Positions 23,722-30,953 are shown, numbered from the stretch's first letter. The stretch: 30,953 nt of DNA from CAIZGX01 sp044371675 (GCA_044371675.1 JBILTF010000019.1:1-30953); one strand, 5' to 3'. The notes: generated by a model from the letters alone, not told the origin. Made by a program: numbers and translations.

Positions 23722-24411
23722 TTATTCTTCAACAACGAATTGAAATCCTACTCCGTGTAAGTTTATGATTTGTATGCGACTGTCTTCTGAGAACAATTTA
23801 CGAAGTTTCGCTATGTACACGTCCATAGTTCTAGCTACGAAATACGATTCTTCTCCCCACACCAAGTTAGCAAGATTTTCACGCGTCATCACATTCCCTT
23901 TTCCCTCACAAAACGCTTTAAGCAAACTCGCCTCTTTGTTGGTCAAATGCTGACGCATACCGCTGGGCCAAATTAGGTAGTTATTGATGTTGTCGAAGGA
24001 ATAATTTCCAATCGTGTATAATTCCTGAATGGGTTTTTCTTCTGTTACACACGATCGGCGAAGAATGTTTTGAATTCGAAGATTCAATTCTTGAATAACG
24101 AAAGGCTTGGTTATGTAGTCGTCTGCACCTATTGACAGACCTTTCAAACGATCTGACAATTGTTGTTTCGCTGTGAGAAAAATAAACGGCACGTATGGAA
24201 ATAACTTTTTAATGTCTTCCGCCATATCAAAACCACTTCTCACTGGCATCATAACATCCAGTAAGCAGATATCAATCACTTCCTTTCCAAGTGCAAGTAA
24301 TCCTTCTCTAGCCGATCTACAACGAATAACTTCATGACCTAATTCGGTCAATTGGTCTTGGATTACAAAACCCAAGTTCTCATCGTCTTCAACCAAAAGA
24401 ATTTTACTCAT
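23722..24411 (-). CDS. OmpR-family response regulator (RprY-like)
   Basis: A 229-residue response regulator. The receiver domain (1-118) has the acidic pocket E8-D9-D10, phospho-acceptor Asp52 (LLDVMMP), Thr80 (FIFLTAK) and Lys102 (ITKPF). The C-terminal winged helix (about 128-229) holds LTNKEASLLKAFCEGKGNVM and RTMDVYIAKLRKLF. Overall it resembles RprY of Bacteroides. Its start overlaps the histidine kinase end by 8 bp, so the pair is coupled. It probably binds DNA; the regulated genes are unknown. Confidence 0.95.
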   Translation of the reverse strand: MSKILLVEDDENLGFVIQDQLTELGHEVIRCRSAREGLLALGKEVIDICLLDVMMPVRSGFDMAEDIKKLFPYVPFIFLTAKQQLSDRLKGLSIGADDYITKPFVIQELNLRIQNILRRSCVTEEKPIQELYTIGNYSFDNINNYLIWPSGMRQHLTNKEASLLKAFCEGKGNVMTRENLANLVWGEESYFVARTMDVYIAKLRKLFSEDSRIQIINLHGVGFQFVVEE

Positions 24412-25366
24412 TTTTACTTTCGACTAAGGGGATTTTAAGTGTTACTGTTGTCCCCTCGTTTTCTATGCTTGCTACGAAGATAGCAGAATTGTGAACATCC
24501 ATCAACTGCTTTACGAGGTACAATCCTAGCCCAAAACCCTTGATGTGATGGGTCTCTCCCAAAGGTACGCGAAAAAATCTATGAAAGAGTTCATTGTGAT
24601 ATTGGTCATTGATACCTATTCCGTTGTCTTGTATCTGTATTATCAAATTCGCATCAACAACTTTACCTTGAATAACAATATGCGGCTCGTTTATGTTGTA
24701 CTTCAAGGCATTGTCGATAATATTTATGAAAATCAATTCTAAAGATTTTCTATCAAAAAGAATTTGATCTGAATCCGCCTCCCAATTCACAATTACATCT
24801 CCACCGCAATTCGAAATCTGAAGTTGCATTCGCTGTATGGTCAGCAGCAAAAACTCTTTCGTCGAAATAACATCCTTGTTCAAATGCACTCCAACTTTAG
24901 TCATTCGCGCAACATCCAATACCCGGTCGAGTTCTTCTCTCAACCGCTCTCCTTCATTTCGAATAATAGAAATGTATTGATCTCTTCGGAATGGGTTTGT
25001 GTGAATATTTTCTTCCACCAAAACCTCTGCTGCCATAAGCATGGTGGAAAGCGGTGTTTTAATTTCATGCGTTACGTTATTCACGAAATCTTGTTGCATG
25101 AGGGTCATTCGACGTTCATTGTAAAATGTATTTAATATTACGAATACGACAGTGGCGTATATGAACAACTGAATAATGAAGAAAAACCAAAAAGCCCTTG
25201 CTTGCACAACTTCAGATACAGCTTCAGCATAGGGAATATTGGGAAAAACGTAAACCATAACAAACCAAGCCCCAGAAAACAAATAGGCTAAAAAGAGCAA
25301 CACAAACGCCAAAGAAAGCAAGCCTATCACTTTTACTTTATGGTAGGTGTATAAAGATTTATCCAT
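24404..25366 (-). CDS. sensor histidine kinase, two-pass membrane (RprX-like)
   Basis: The kinase has 320 residues, with membrane segments at about 12-34 and 59-80 and only a short outer loop (35-58). It therefore has little room for a ligand-binding domain, and no HAMP domain is seen. HisKA: FVNNVTHEIKTPLSTML with His100. HATPase: N box FINIIDNALKYN, G1 IQDNGIGIND, F box LFHRFFRV, G2 GFGLGLYLVKQLMD. It phosphorylates the response regulator encoded just downstream (8-bp overlap). It is divergent from fabD with a short shared gap. I found no good TAnnTTTG box for it. Confidence 0.94.
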   Translation of the reverse strand: MDKSLYTYHKVKVIGLLSLAFVLLFLAYLFSGAWFVMVYVFPNIPYAEAVSEVVQARAFWFFFIIQLFIYATVVFVILNTFYNERRMTLMQQDFVNNVTHEIKTPLSTMLMAAEVLVEENIHTNPFRRDQYISIIRNEGERLREELDRVLDVARMTKVGVHLNKDVISTKEFLLLTIQRMQLQISNCGGDVIVNWEADSDQILFDRKSLELIFINIIDNALKYNINEPHIVIQGKVVDANLIIQIQDNGIGINDQYHNELFHRFFRVPLGETHHIKGFGLGLYLVKQLMDVHNSAIFVASIENEGTTVTLKIPLVESKNE

Positions 25367-25420
25367 AGTAATTTGGGTATAATTGCCCTGCTTTTCGATT
25401 TAGGACGAATGGGATTTCCC

Positions 25421-25428
25421 TACTTTCG
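25421..25428 (+). promoter_or_regulatory. -7 element of fabD
   Basis: TACTTTCG lies 19 nt before the fabD ATG. It falls inside the longest open frame, which begins at 25373, and so supports the later start at 25448. Confidence 0.5.
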
Positions 25429-25447
25429 TATCAAATTTACTACAATA

Positions 25448-26335
25448 ATGAAAGCATACGTTTTTCCTGGACAAGGATCTCAATTTCCCGGCATGGGCAA
25501 AGACCTTTATGAAAATTCTGCAGTAGCCAAAGAGTTAATGGATTCTGCAAACGACATTTTAGGATTCCGATTAACCGATGTCATGTTCAACGGAACTGAA
25601 GAAGAATTGAAGCAAACCAATATTACGCAACCGGCTATTTTCTTGCACAGTGTTGCTCTTGCCAAAGCCTTAGGCGATTCTTTTCAACCGGCAATGGTGG
25701 CAGGACACAGCTTGGGTGAATTCAGTGCGTTGGTGGCCAATGGCACTCTTGAATTTGCAGATGCCTTGAAATTGGTTTATGCTCGCGCAATGGCCATGCA
25801 GAAAGCCTGCGAAGCGAATCCTTCAACCATGGCTGCCATTTTAAATTTGGAAGATGATGTAGTTGAAAAAGTTTGCGCTGAAACTCCAGGAGTAGTTGTA
25901 GCAGCTAATTACAATTGCCCTGGGCAATTGGTTATATCTGGAGAGAACGAGGCTATTGACAAAGCCTGCGAAGCGCTTCTTGCTGCTGGTGCAAAGCGTG
26001 CCTTGAAACTTCCTGTTGGGGGTGCATTCCACAGTCCGCTTATGGAGCCTGCTCGTGTTGAATTGGAAGCAGCTATTGCGGCCACTCCTTTTCATTCACC
26101 TATTTGTCCTGTTTATCAGAACGTAACAGCTTCAGCCGTTTCAGAGCCGGAAGAAATTAAAAGGAACTTGATTGTACAATTGACCGCGCCTGTGCGTTGG
26201 ACGCAAACCATGAATGCAATGATAGCAGACGGATGCAGCGAAGTTGTTGAAGTAGGTCCTGGCAAAGTATTGCAAGGTTTGTTCAGAAAAGTAAGTCGCG
26301 ATTTGCCTTTGAGCAGCGGCGCTATTTCAGAATAG
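25448..26335 (+). CDS. fabD: malonyl-CoA:ACP transacylase FabD
   Basis: The start at 25448 gives 295 residues beginning MKAYVFPGQGSQFPGMGKDL, the standard N-terminus. An ATG 25 codons upstream would add a non-family extension that contains the promoter box. The enzyme moves malonyl groups from CoA to acyl carrier protein for fatty acid synthesis. Visible active-site residues: GHSLGE with Ser88, Arg113 in YARAMAM, and His195 in GGAFHSPLM. The C-terminal VEVGPGKVLQGL is present. It ends 6 nt before the stop of lhgO, on the other strand. Confidence 0.97.
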   Translation: MKAYVFPGQGSQFPGMGKDLYENSAVAKELMDSANDILGFRLTDVMFNGTEEELKQTNITQPAIFLHSVALAKALGDSFQPAMVAGHSLGEFSALVANGTLEFADALKLVYARAMAMQKACEANPSTMAAILNLEDDVVEKVCAETPGVVVAANYNCPGQLVISGENEAIDKACEALLAAGAKRALKLPVGGAFHSPLMEPARVELEAAIAATPFHSPICPVYQNVTASAVSEPEEIKRNLIVQLTAPVRWTQTMNAMIADGCSEVVEVGPGKVLQGLFRKVSRDLPLSSGAISE

Positions 26336-26341
26336 AAAAAG

Positions 26342-27562
26342 TTATTTCTTCCAACCAAAATGTTCTTCGGCCATTTGTAGAATATCTCCACCAATAGCCA
26401 AACATGCGGTTGCCGCAGGAGAAGGGGCATTCAGCACATGAATGCTCCTTTTTGTATATTCTATTCTGAAGTCGTCACGCGTATCTCCGTCTTCACCCAA
26501 AAGCAAGGCACGAACCCCAGCCCTACCTGGCTCAAGATCTTCCATGGTTAAACCTGGCATTATTCGTTGAAGAGTTTTTAAGAATAATCTTTTACTGAAA
26601 GCTCTTCGATACTCATCTATTCCAAATTTTATATTGGAAAAGAATAGCTTCCATGTCCCCATGTATGTTAGCGCATCCCAAGTATCTCGGAGACTGAAAT
26701 CCGTTTTTCCGTATCCTTCACGCTTGAACGTGAATACCGCATTGGGTCCGCATTCCACAGACCCGTCTACCATGCGTGTGAAGTGCACTCCTAGGAATGG
26801 GAAATCTGGATTCGGAACAGGGTATATCAGATTTTTAACTTTGTGCTTTGCTTTTTCCGTAAGCTCATAATAATCGCCTCGGAAACCAACGACTTGTTCT
26901 TTCAAATCAATTCCGTCCTTTCGCGCCAAACGATCGGCTTGCAGTCCGCCACATACAATTAAATTCGCTGCTTCGTACTGACCTTTATTCGTTATGACAA
27001 CGGTGATATTTTCTTTATGCTCAAATTTCAATGCTTCTTCAGAAGTGTGAACTTCAGAAAGGTTGTTTGCCTTCAATGACAATTCCGCAAGTTTATTTGT
27101 TGTGCCGCGAAAGTCTATGATGCCCGTGCAACCAATGAATAGACCATCTATTCCTGTGCAGTGTGGTTCTATTTGTCGAATTTCCTCGGGAGTTACTCGG
27201 CGTACATCTTCAATACCGTTTTGAATACCGTGCTGCTCAATTTTATTGAGGAAAGGAAGTTCTGATTCATCCACTGCCACGATCAGCTTTCCACAGACGT
27301 CGTGCTGAATGTTGTGCTCTTTAGCAAAAGCCACAAGCTCTCTTCTTCCGTTCACGCAGTTGATGGCTTTCTTTGAACCGGGCTTGTAATAAATACCTGA
27401 GTGAATAACCCCGCTGTTGTTTCCTGTTTGGTGATCGGCAAGTCCACTTTCCTTCTCCAACAATAATATCTTCTTATTCGGATAAGCCATTTGTATTTTA
27501 TACATGGTGGCTGCACCTACTATTCCTCCCCCAACAATAATCACATCGAATGAATTCTTCAC
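26342..27562 (-). CDS. lhgO: L-2-hydroxyglutarate oxidase LhgO
   Basis: A 406-residue FAD-dependent oxidase of the DAO superfamily. The FAD-binding motif is VIIVGGGIVGAATMYKI (7-23) with the acidic residue at EKESG (36-40). The family motif GNNSGVIHSGIYYKPGS lies at 47-63, VNGRRELVAFAKEH near 69-82, and GPNAVFTFKREGYGK and GRAGVRALLLGEDG further on. It oxidises L-2-hydroxyglutarate to 2-oxoglutarate and passes electrons to the membrane quinone pool. A TATTTTTG box lies upstream inside the preceding terminator. It is convergent with fabD. Confidence 0.94.
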   Translation of the reverse strand: MKNSFDVIIVGGGIVGAATMYKIQMAYPNKKILLLEKESGLADHQTGNNSGVIHSGIYYKPGSKKAINCVNGRRELVAFAKEHNIQHDVCGKLIVAVDESELPFLNKIEQHGIQNGIEDVRRVTPEEIRQIEPHCTGIDGLFIGCTGIIDFRGTTNKLAELSLKANNLSEVHTSEEALKFEHKENITVVITNKGQYEAANLIVCGGLQADRLARKDGIDLKEQVVGFRGDYYELTEKAKHKVKNLIYPVPNPDFPFLGVHFTRMVDGSVECGPNAVFTFKREGYGKTDFSLRDTWDALTYMGTWKLFFSNIKFGIDEYRRAFSKRLFLKTLQRIMPGLTMEDLEPGRAGVRALLLGEDGDTRDDFRIEYTKRSIHVLNAPSPAATACLAIGGDILQMAEEHFGWKK

Positions 27563-27580
27563 GGTTCTTTATTTTATTTG

Positions 27581-27613
27581 CAAAAATAAACCTCGGAACT
27601 AGCCGAGGTTTAT
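27581..27613 (-). terminator. terminator of the Cys-rich gene, overlapping the lhgO -7 element
   Basis: ATAAACCTCGG and CCGAGGTTTAT form a perfect 11-bp stem (27586-27596 with 27603-27613) with a 6-nt loop. On the minus strand a T-run follows. The end of the stem plus the T-run reads TATTTTTG (27588-27581), an exact TAnnTTTG box 18 nt before the lhgO ATG. The same bases may thus end one transcript and start the next. Confidence 0.75.
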
Positions 27614-27635
27614 GAAATATTCAATAACTAAGAAA

Positions 27636-27986
27636 TTATTTCTCTCCTGATTTTTTGCAGCAATCTTTCTTCTCTCCTTCTTTGCATCCCTCCTTCTGCT
27701 CACCTTTCGTAGCAGAATCTTTAGAGCAACACTCTTTCCCTTTGTTCTTTCCTTTTTTAGCATCAGCTGCTGCGCTCTTGCTGCAACATTCTGATTTACC
27801 TTCTGCTTTCGTAGCAGAACACTCTTTCTTTTCAGCGCTTTGAGTCGCTGCAGATTTGCTGCAACACTCTTTAGACTTCGTGCATTCTGCTTTCTTCGCA
27901 GGAGTTGTAGAAGTATTTTCCACTTGCGCAGATGCTACTCCAACAAAGAAGATAGACATGGCTGCAAACGCGATTAATTTTTTCAT
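27636..27986 (-). CDS. small secreted Cys/Lys-rich protein with repeated ECCSK motifs
   Basis: Starting at the ATG at 27984-27986 gives 116 residues with a signal peptide (MKKLIAFAAMSIFFVGVASA, cleavage near 20). An ATG 12 codons upstream is less likely, because it overlaps the TATATTTG promoter box. The mature part is nearly all Lys, Ser, Ala, Glu and Cys, with repeats KECCSKS, SECCSKS, KECCSKD and KDCCKKS plus single Cys residues. No fold is recognised. Paired cysteines in an exported low-complexity protein suggest metal binding, for example copper or zinc, or disulfide cross-linking; both are inference. Promoter and terminator are clear, so it is a single-gene unit. Confidence 0.8.
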   Translation of the reverse strand: MKKLIAFAAMSIFFVGVASAQVENTSTTPAKKAECTKSKECCSKSAATQSAEKKECSATKAEGKSECCSKSAAADAKKGKNKGKECCSKDSATKGEQKEGCKEGEKKDCCKKSGEK

Positions 27987-28004
27987 TTTGCTTGTAATTT
28001 GAAT

Positions 28005-28034
28005 CAAATATAGTGAAGCCATGAATTAACGCAA
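28005..28034 (-). promoter_or_regulatory. promoter of the Cys-rich secreted protein gene
   Basis: On the minus strand TTG (28034-28032), a 19-nt spacer, then TATATTTG (28012-28005), exact for TTG-N17-23-TAnnTTTG. It lies 18 nt before the ATG and is the best promoter match in the right half of the window together with that of ssrA. Confidence 0.7.
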
Positions 28035-28053
28035 GAGAAAATAATAAAAGTCT

Positions 28054-28061
28054 TATTTTCG
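28054..28061 (+). promoter_or_regulatory. -7 element of the TonB-like gene
   Basis: TATTTTCG (TAnnTTCG) lies 10 nt before the ATG at 28072, back to back with the promoter of the Cys-rich gene. Confidence 0.45.
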
Positions 28062-28071
28062 TTGCAGAAAC

Positions 28072-28827
28072 ATGATAAATCTTCACCCCAAACAATCGAA
28101 CACCTGGACCTCGTCTATCATCATAGGCGTGCTGGGCTATGCCTTTGTTATGTTGTTTGGTTATTTCATAAGTTCCACACCAGACAAACTTATTGTAAAG
28201 CCCATTGTTCCTGTGGTTCAAGAGATGGAGGTTGAGTTGGAAGAAGCTCCGGCAGAAAAAAGCGGAAACGATGATGACGGAAATTCAATGATGAGTGAAG
28301 CCGTTCGAAACCTTATTGCCTCTACCGAATCTGCTCGTGTGAACGAGGAAGTGAATTATACTGGGGATGAAAATCGAACAGGCAATGCGGGGGCTCAAGG
28401 TGCGCAGAGTGCGGCGAGCTATGAAAAGCAAATGCGTGATCAGCTTATGACCAATCATGCCGATCATTCTGCTGGTGCTGCAACTAGCCCTGACCGTTCC
28501 ACTTCCAACAATAACAACAAAACAACTGAGCAAGGAGGAAATACCAGTTATTCGGGGCCAGTTACTGCAACATTTACGTTAAGTGGAAGAAGTATTAAGC
28601 AGGCACCGAAGCCCACCTACAAATGCAAAGGTGCAGGGACGGTTGTAATAAAGATTACCGTTGATGAATGGGGAAAAGTAGTGAGTGCGAAGATGGACGA
28701 AGCACGATCGTCGAAAGATGCATGTTTGTCATCTGAATCTGTGGCTTATGCCCAGCGTTGGCTGTTTAGTGGATCTTCAAGTAAGGCACAATCGGGAACC
28801 ATCTCATTCACATTTAGCGCGCAGTAG
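28072..28827 (+). CDS. TonB-like single-pass membrane protein
   Basis: This 251-residue protein has one N-terminal membrane segment (about 14-33, SSIIIGVLGYAFVMLFGYFI) and an acidic linker (VVQEMEVELEEAPAEK). A Ser/Asn/Gly/Gln-rich middle (about 65-165) leads to a C-terminal domain with the TonB-type pattern GAGTVVIKITVDEWGKVVSA and a closing CLSSESVAYAQRWLFSGSS. Proteins of this shape in Bacteroidetes are annotated as energy transducer TonB family, which drive uptake through outer-membrane receptors. The usual Pro-rich spacer is absent, so TonB activity is uncertain. No exbB/exbD is nearby. It converges with the dehydrogenase gene, with a 14-bp overlap at the stops. Confidence 0.75.
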   Translation: MINLHPKQSNTWTSSIIIGVLGYAFVMLFGYFISSTPDKLIVKPIVPVVQEMEVELEEAPAEKSGNDDDGNSMMSEAVRNLIASTESARVNEEVNYTGDENRTGNAGAQGAQSAASYEKQMRDQLMTNHADHSAGAATSPDRSTSNNNNKTTEQGGNTSYSGPVTATFTLSGRSIKQAPKPTYKCKGAGTVVIKITVDEWGKVVSAKMDEARSSKDACLSSESVAYAQRWLFSGSSSKAQSGTISFTFSAQ

Positions 28828-30028
28828 CCACGTAGTCCGCGAGGTATTCGAAGTGAGGAGTTAACGTTCCTTCAAGAGTCGTTTCAGTTCCTTTCCACAA
28901 AATTCCATCAGCATCGTTATTCAGCAAAGCGGGCAAAATGCTTTTCATGATTTCATTTCCGAAATCTTCGCTTGCGTCTTTTGGAAGTTCACATGGAAGG
29001 TTGTCGATGGACATCACCGCCACGGCATTTTCATTTCGAAAATCAATTTCACTTCCTGTTGCAGGATTATAGCCGAAAATAGAATCGCTCACTTTGCTAG
29101 CTTTTATGGTGCAGGCAATGGGACCGTTCAAATCGCATGAAATATCGGCGACTACTTTGCATCGCGTGTTTAGTTGGAAGAAAGGCTGGTCGAGTAATAT
29201 TGGATTCTTCGCGTTCCATAAGTGACAGGCAAAGTAGATGTCTGCGTGCATCACGTATTCGCCAAGAGCGCTAGTATACAAATTCGGATTTGCGTAGAAA
29301 TCTGATTTGTTGAAAGGAGTACCGTCGATACGCTTGTACATCTCTGGGGTGTCTATATGCGTGTATACACCATTATCATTTGGGTTCTGAAGGAACTCTT
29401 CAGGAGAAACTCTTTTTAGGTTAAGAAGCTCCATCATTTCTTGGGCGCCATTACCTACTCTACCCCAACCTGTAAGAACCGCTCGGACATTTGTAAGATC
29501 GGCACTTTTCAAAATGGCATCGAACTCTTCCCTTCCGCTTAAAGTGATTGGAGAAGGAATGTTGAAGCGGTTGTGTTTCAATCCGAAAGTTCTTACCCCT
29601 TCATACACACCAACTATTCCCGCGTACCTGCCGAAACCGATGATTCGTTTTCCGTCGGCCCCTTTAAGCGCTTCGTAATCGATCAATGAAATTTTCTTTT
29701 CGAGAATGCTAGCAAGAAGCTTTGCGTTGTAGGGTTGTTTCTTCAGCGTATGTGAAAAGAAGAAATATTTTTTAATTGGAATTAATGCATCTGCAGGCAC
29801 TTCCTTCACCCCGAATAAAAATTCGCAATCAGATACATTTTCTGAAACTGTAATTCCATGTTGAATATAATCTGAATCTGCAAAGCAACGGTGCGGGCTT
29901 GATTCCACGGTTATTTCAATTTGCGGAAAATGTTCCATGACTTGCTTGCATTGCGCTGGGGTCAATGGCACTCTGAAATCGGGTGGTGATTTCCGCTCTT
30001 GAATAATACCGATTTTAATTTTCGTCAT
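28814..30028 (-). CDS. saccharopine/alanine dehydrogenase-family enzyme (AlaDH/PNT fold)
   Basis: Starting at the ATG at 30026-30028 gives 404 residues beginning MTKIKIGIIQERKSPPDFRV, a family start. An ATG 28 codons upstream adds residues that run across the promoter boxes. The N-terminal half (ERKSPPDFRVPLTPAQC, then VKEVP) is the AlaDH/PNT catalytic fold. The Rossmann segment is AVLTGWGRVGNGAQEM, around 197-212. The closest characterised relatives are NAD-dependent saccharopine dehydrogenases (L-lysine-forming), which cleave saccharopine to lysine and 2-oxoglutarate. Substrate cannot be confirmed from sequence. TATCTTCG lies 19 nt upstream. Confidence 0.85.
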   Translation of the reverse strand: MTKIKIGIIQERKSPPDFRVPLTPAQCKQVMEHFPQIEITVESSPHRCFADSDYIQHGITVSENVSDCEFLFGVKEVPADALIPIKKYFFFSHTLKKQPYNAKLLASILEKKISLIDYEALKGADGKRIIGFGRYAGIVGVYEGVRTFGLKHNRFNIPSPITLSGREEFDAILKSADLTNVRAVLTGWGRVGNGAQEMMELLNLKRVSPEEFLQNPNDNGVYTHIDTPEMYKRIDGTPFNKSDFYANPNLYTSALGEYVMHADIYFACHLWNAKNPILLDQPFFQLNTRCKVVADISCDLNGPIACTIKASKVSDSIFGYNPATGSEIDFRNENAVAVMSIDNLPCELPKDASEDFGNEIMKSILPALLNNDADGILWKGTETTLEGTLTPHFEYLADYVATAR

Positions 30029-30047
30029 GGAGTTGAAAATGGGTTTG

Positions 30048-30055
30048 CGAAGATA
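30048..30055 (-). promoter_or_regulatory. -7 element of the saccharopine/alanine dehydrogenase-family gene
   Basis: TATCTTCG on the minus strand, 19 nt before the ATG at 30028. A TTG lies 16 nt upstream, slightly closer than usual. It is divergent from, and close to, the ssrA promoter. Confidence 0.5.
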
Positions 30056-30068
30056 AGTTGCAAGTTCC

Positions 30069-30099
30069 TTGCAATCGCGTTTCAAATAGACTAATTTTG
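30069..30099 (+). promoter_or_regulatory. ssrA promoter
   Basis: TTG (30069-30071), a 20-nt spacer and TAATTTTG (30092-30099) match the Bacteroidetes consensus exactly. Transcription should begin near 30104, about 20 nt before the mature tmRNA 5' end at 30125, which would leave a short leader for RNase P to remove. Confidence 0.7.
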
Positions 30100-30124
30100 C
30101 ATTGCAATTCATTGCTATTATTTA

Positions 30125-30517
30125 GGGCCCGACCTTGGATTTGACAGCAAGAAGAAGCAATTTGTAAGCATGCAGAGCGCTTGGTATTCTCGCTCTTAAA
30201 TCTCGGGGTATCAGTCATAACTGACAACAATTCATACGCACTTGCTGCCTAATCACTGTATGTGATTGCGCTTAATCTAGCTCAAGGAGTTAGACAAGTA
30301 AGTCTCGCCAACGACCCCGCTCCTGGTAGTTGGTAATGAGGCTTCGCCGAAGGGAGATCGCCAAAGACAAATTCTGTAGTCAGAGGTTAAAAACACAGGA
30401 TAAGCAAGATTTTGGATGTTATTAAACTGCGTCTTGTCGAAAACCACTAAATAACTAAGCATGTAGAAACCCTTTTGATTCCTTGTTTGGACGCGGGTTC
30501 GAACCCCGCCGGGTCCA
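30125..30517 (+). ncRNA. ssrA: transfer-messenger RNA (tmRNA)
   Basis: A 393-nt tmRNA that rescues stalled ribosomes. The tRNA-like ends pair as GGGCCCG (30125-30131) with CGGGTCC (30510-30516), discriminator A at 30517. The T arm is GCGGG-TTCGAAC-CCCGC (30493-30509), and GACCTTGGATTTGACAGC follows the 5' acceptor strand. CCA is not encoded. The tag frame ends ...DNNSYALAA at the TAA at 30250-30252. After the conserved AGTC (30213-30216) the first codons are ATA-ACT-GAC, giving ITDNNSYALAA if resumption is at ATA; the exact resume codon is uncertain. SmpB, the partner protein, is not in this window. Confidence 0.97.
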
Positions 30518-30524
30518 CAAAGAA

Positions 30525-30556
30525 AAGCCTCGAGAGATCGAGGCTTTTTTATTTTC
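30525..30556 (+). terminator. Rho-independent terminator of ssrA
   Basis: AAGCCTCGA (30525-30533) and TCGAGGCTT (30538-30546) form a perfect 9-bp stem with a GAGA tetraloop, followed by TTTTATTTT. It lies 7 nt after the tmRNA 3' end. Confidence 0.92.
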
Positions 30557-30558
30557 CT

Positions 30559-30566
30559 TACTTTCA
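30559..30566 (+). promoter_or_regulatory. possible -7 element of the final lipoprotein gene
   Basis: TACTTTCA resembles TACTTTCG seen before dnk and fabD (one mismatch), and lies 18 nt before the ATG at 30585, the same distance as several other genes here. Confidence 0.35.
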
Positions 30567-30584
30567 CAGAATAATTGCATACTT

Positions 30585-30953
30585 ATGAAATTAACTACTA
30601 CTCTTTTAACCTTTGGTGCTCTTGCGCTTTCACTAACCAGTTGCTCTGTATACTACACAACTTCGGAAGTTGATTCAAGCTTGAAATCAACGGTAGATCA
30701 GGTGAATTCTACGATTCAGAAGCTCGACGGACAAGTGGCAACTATGGAAAAGGAATTCCAAGAAATTCAATGCGACCAAAAATCTCCTGACTTCGTTCGC
30801 GCCTACGAAATGCTTGCAGGTATTGATGCTGAAATGAAAACCATTGGTGAAAAAAAAGTGTTTGTAAATCAGCTATACGCGCAGTTTAAAAACTACACTA
30901 AGGGTAAGGATAAGATTCAATCAGGCACTCCGGAATGGGATAAAGTGAAAGAT
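30585..30953 (+). CDS. coiled-coil lipoprotein of unknown function (5' part only, runs off the right edge)
   Basis: The 123 visible residues start with a lipoprotein signal, MKLTTTLLTFGALALSLTS followed by Cys20 (lipobox L-T-S-C). A Ser/Asp-rich stretch comes next, then a likely coiled coil with heptad-like spacing at about 30-60 (SLKSTVDQVNSTIQKLDGQV, then ATMEKEF). After that come a single Cys and a helical, Lys/Glu-rich region. I recognise no family. It is probably attached to the cell envelope. The 3' end lies outside the window. Confidence 0.75.
   Translation, partial: MKLTTTLLTFGALALSLTSCSVYYTTSEVDSSLKSTVDQVNSTIQKLDGQVATMEKEFQEIQCDQKSPDFVRAYEMLAGIDAEMKTIGEKKVFVNQLYAQFKNYTKGKDKIQSGTPEWDKVKD

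Noticed and set aside
25373..25447. 25-codon N-terminal extension of FabD
   Set aside because: FabD proteins start at MKAYVFPGQGSQ-type sequence, and the extension contains the TACTTTCG promoter box.
30029..30112. 28-codon N-terminal extension of the dehydrogenase
   Set aside because: It runs through two divergent promoter boxes, and the family start matches MTKIKIGIIQE.
30277..30567. 96-residue open frame on the minus strand
   Set aside because: It lies within tmRNA and its terminator, so it is not expected to be coding.

Overview
The window is a chromosomal segment from a member of the Bacteroidetes, most likely a flavobacterium-like lineage. Four things point there. Two paralogous secreted proteins carry type A sorting tails of the type IX secretion system (T9SS), and a 1161-residue secreted protein carries a type B (gliding-motility-type) tail. 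Many genes start just downstream of a Bacteroidetes -7 element (TAnnTTTG or TAnnTTCG), and Shine-Dalgarno sequences are rare. A GH3-type adenylase and an RprXY-like two-component pair are also typical. No species is claimed.

Layout. Positions 1-144 hold the start of a feoA-like gene on the minus strand. Positions 145-1094 are a repeat-rich intergenic zone with a 48-bp tandem repeat, a tRNA-Ala(GGC) with its terminator, and an array of tiny hairpins. Positions 1095-6204 form an accessory island. It holds a 'mobile mystery protein' A/B pair (XRE-type HTH plus Fic), then a tightly coupled three-gene cassette: a DNA cytosine-5 methyltransferase, a 178-residue protein of unknown family, and a DUF262-DUF1524 protein related to GmrSD/SspE nucleases. 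Two dispersed repeat families occur on both sides of the island, and one also occurs inside it. From 6535 on the window is mostly core chromosome: der, a small c-type-cytochrome-like lipoprotein, the tandem T9SS paralogs, mnmA, an ECF sigma factor with a PKD-bearing membrane partner, the large type B T9SS protein, a GH3-family adenylase, a secreted protein of unknown function, and a deoxynucleoside kinase. These are followed by a minus-strand operon (histidine kinase, response regulator, LOG-family protein, YaaA), fabD, lhgO, a Cys-rich secreted protein, a TonB-like protein, a saccharopine/alanine dehydrogenase-family enzyme, tmRNA (ssrA) and the start of a coiled-coil lipoprotein.

How parts may work together. 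The methyltransferase, unknown protein and DUF262-DUF1524 protein share a 4-bp stop/start overlap and then a 3-bp gap, so they look like one translationally coupled system. The best precedent is a host-modification-guided nuclease such as SspE, with m5C replacing phosphorothioate, but that is inference. The ECF sigma factor and its overlapping PKD/membrane partner sit directly before a T9SS surface protein and may form a cell-surface sensing unit.

The most unusual non-coding feature is three arrays of micro-hairpins (721-828, 2149-2219, 6378-6533). Each hairpin starts with G and ends with C, has a 2-5 bp stem in all but a few decayed units and a short loop (3 nt in most units), and is separated from the next by a 4-nt spacer, usually ATTC or CCTC. 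Stem sequences differ from unit to unit while pairing is kept. I know no named family with this architecture.
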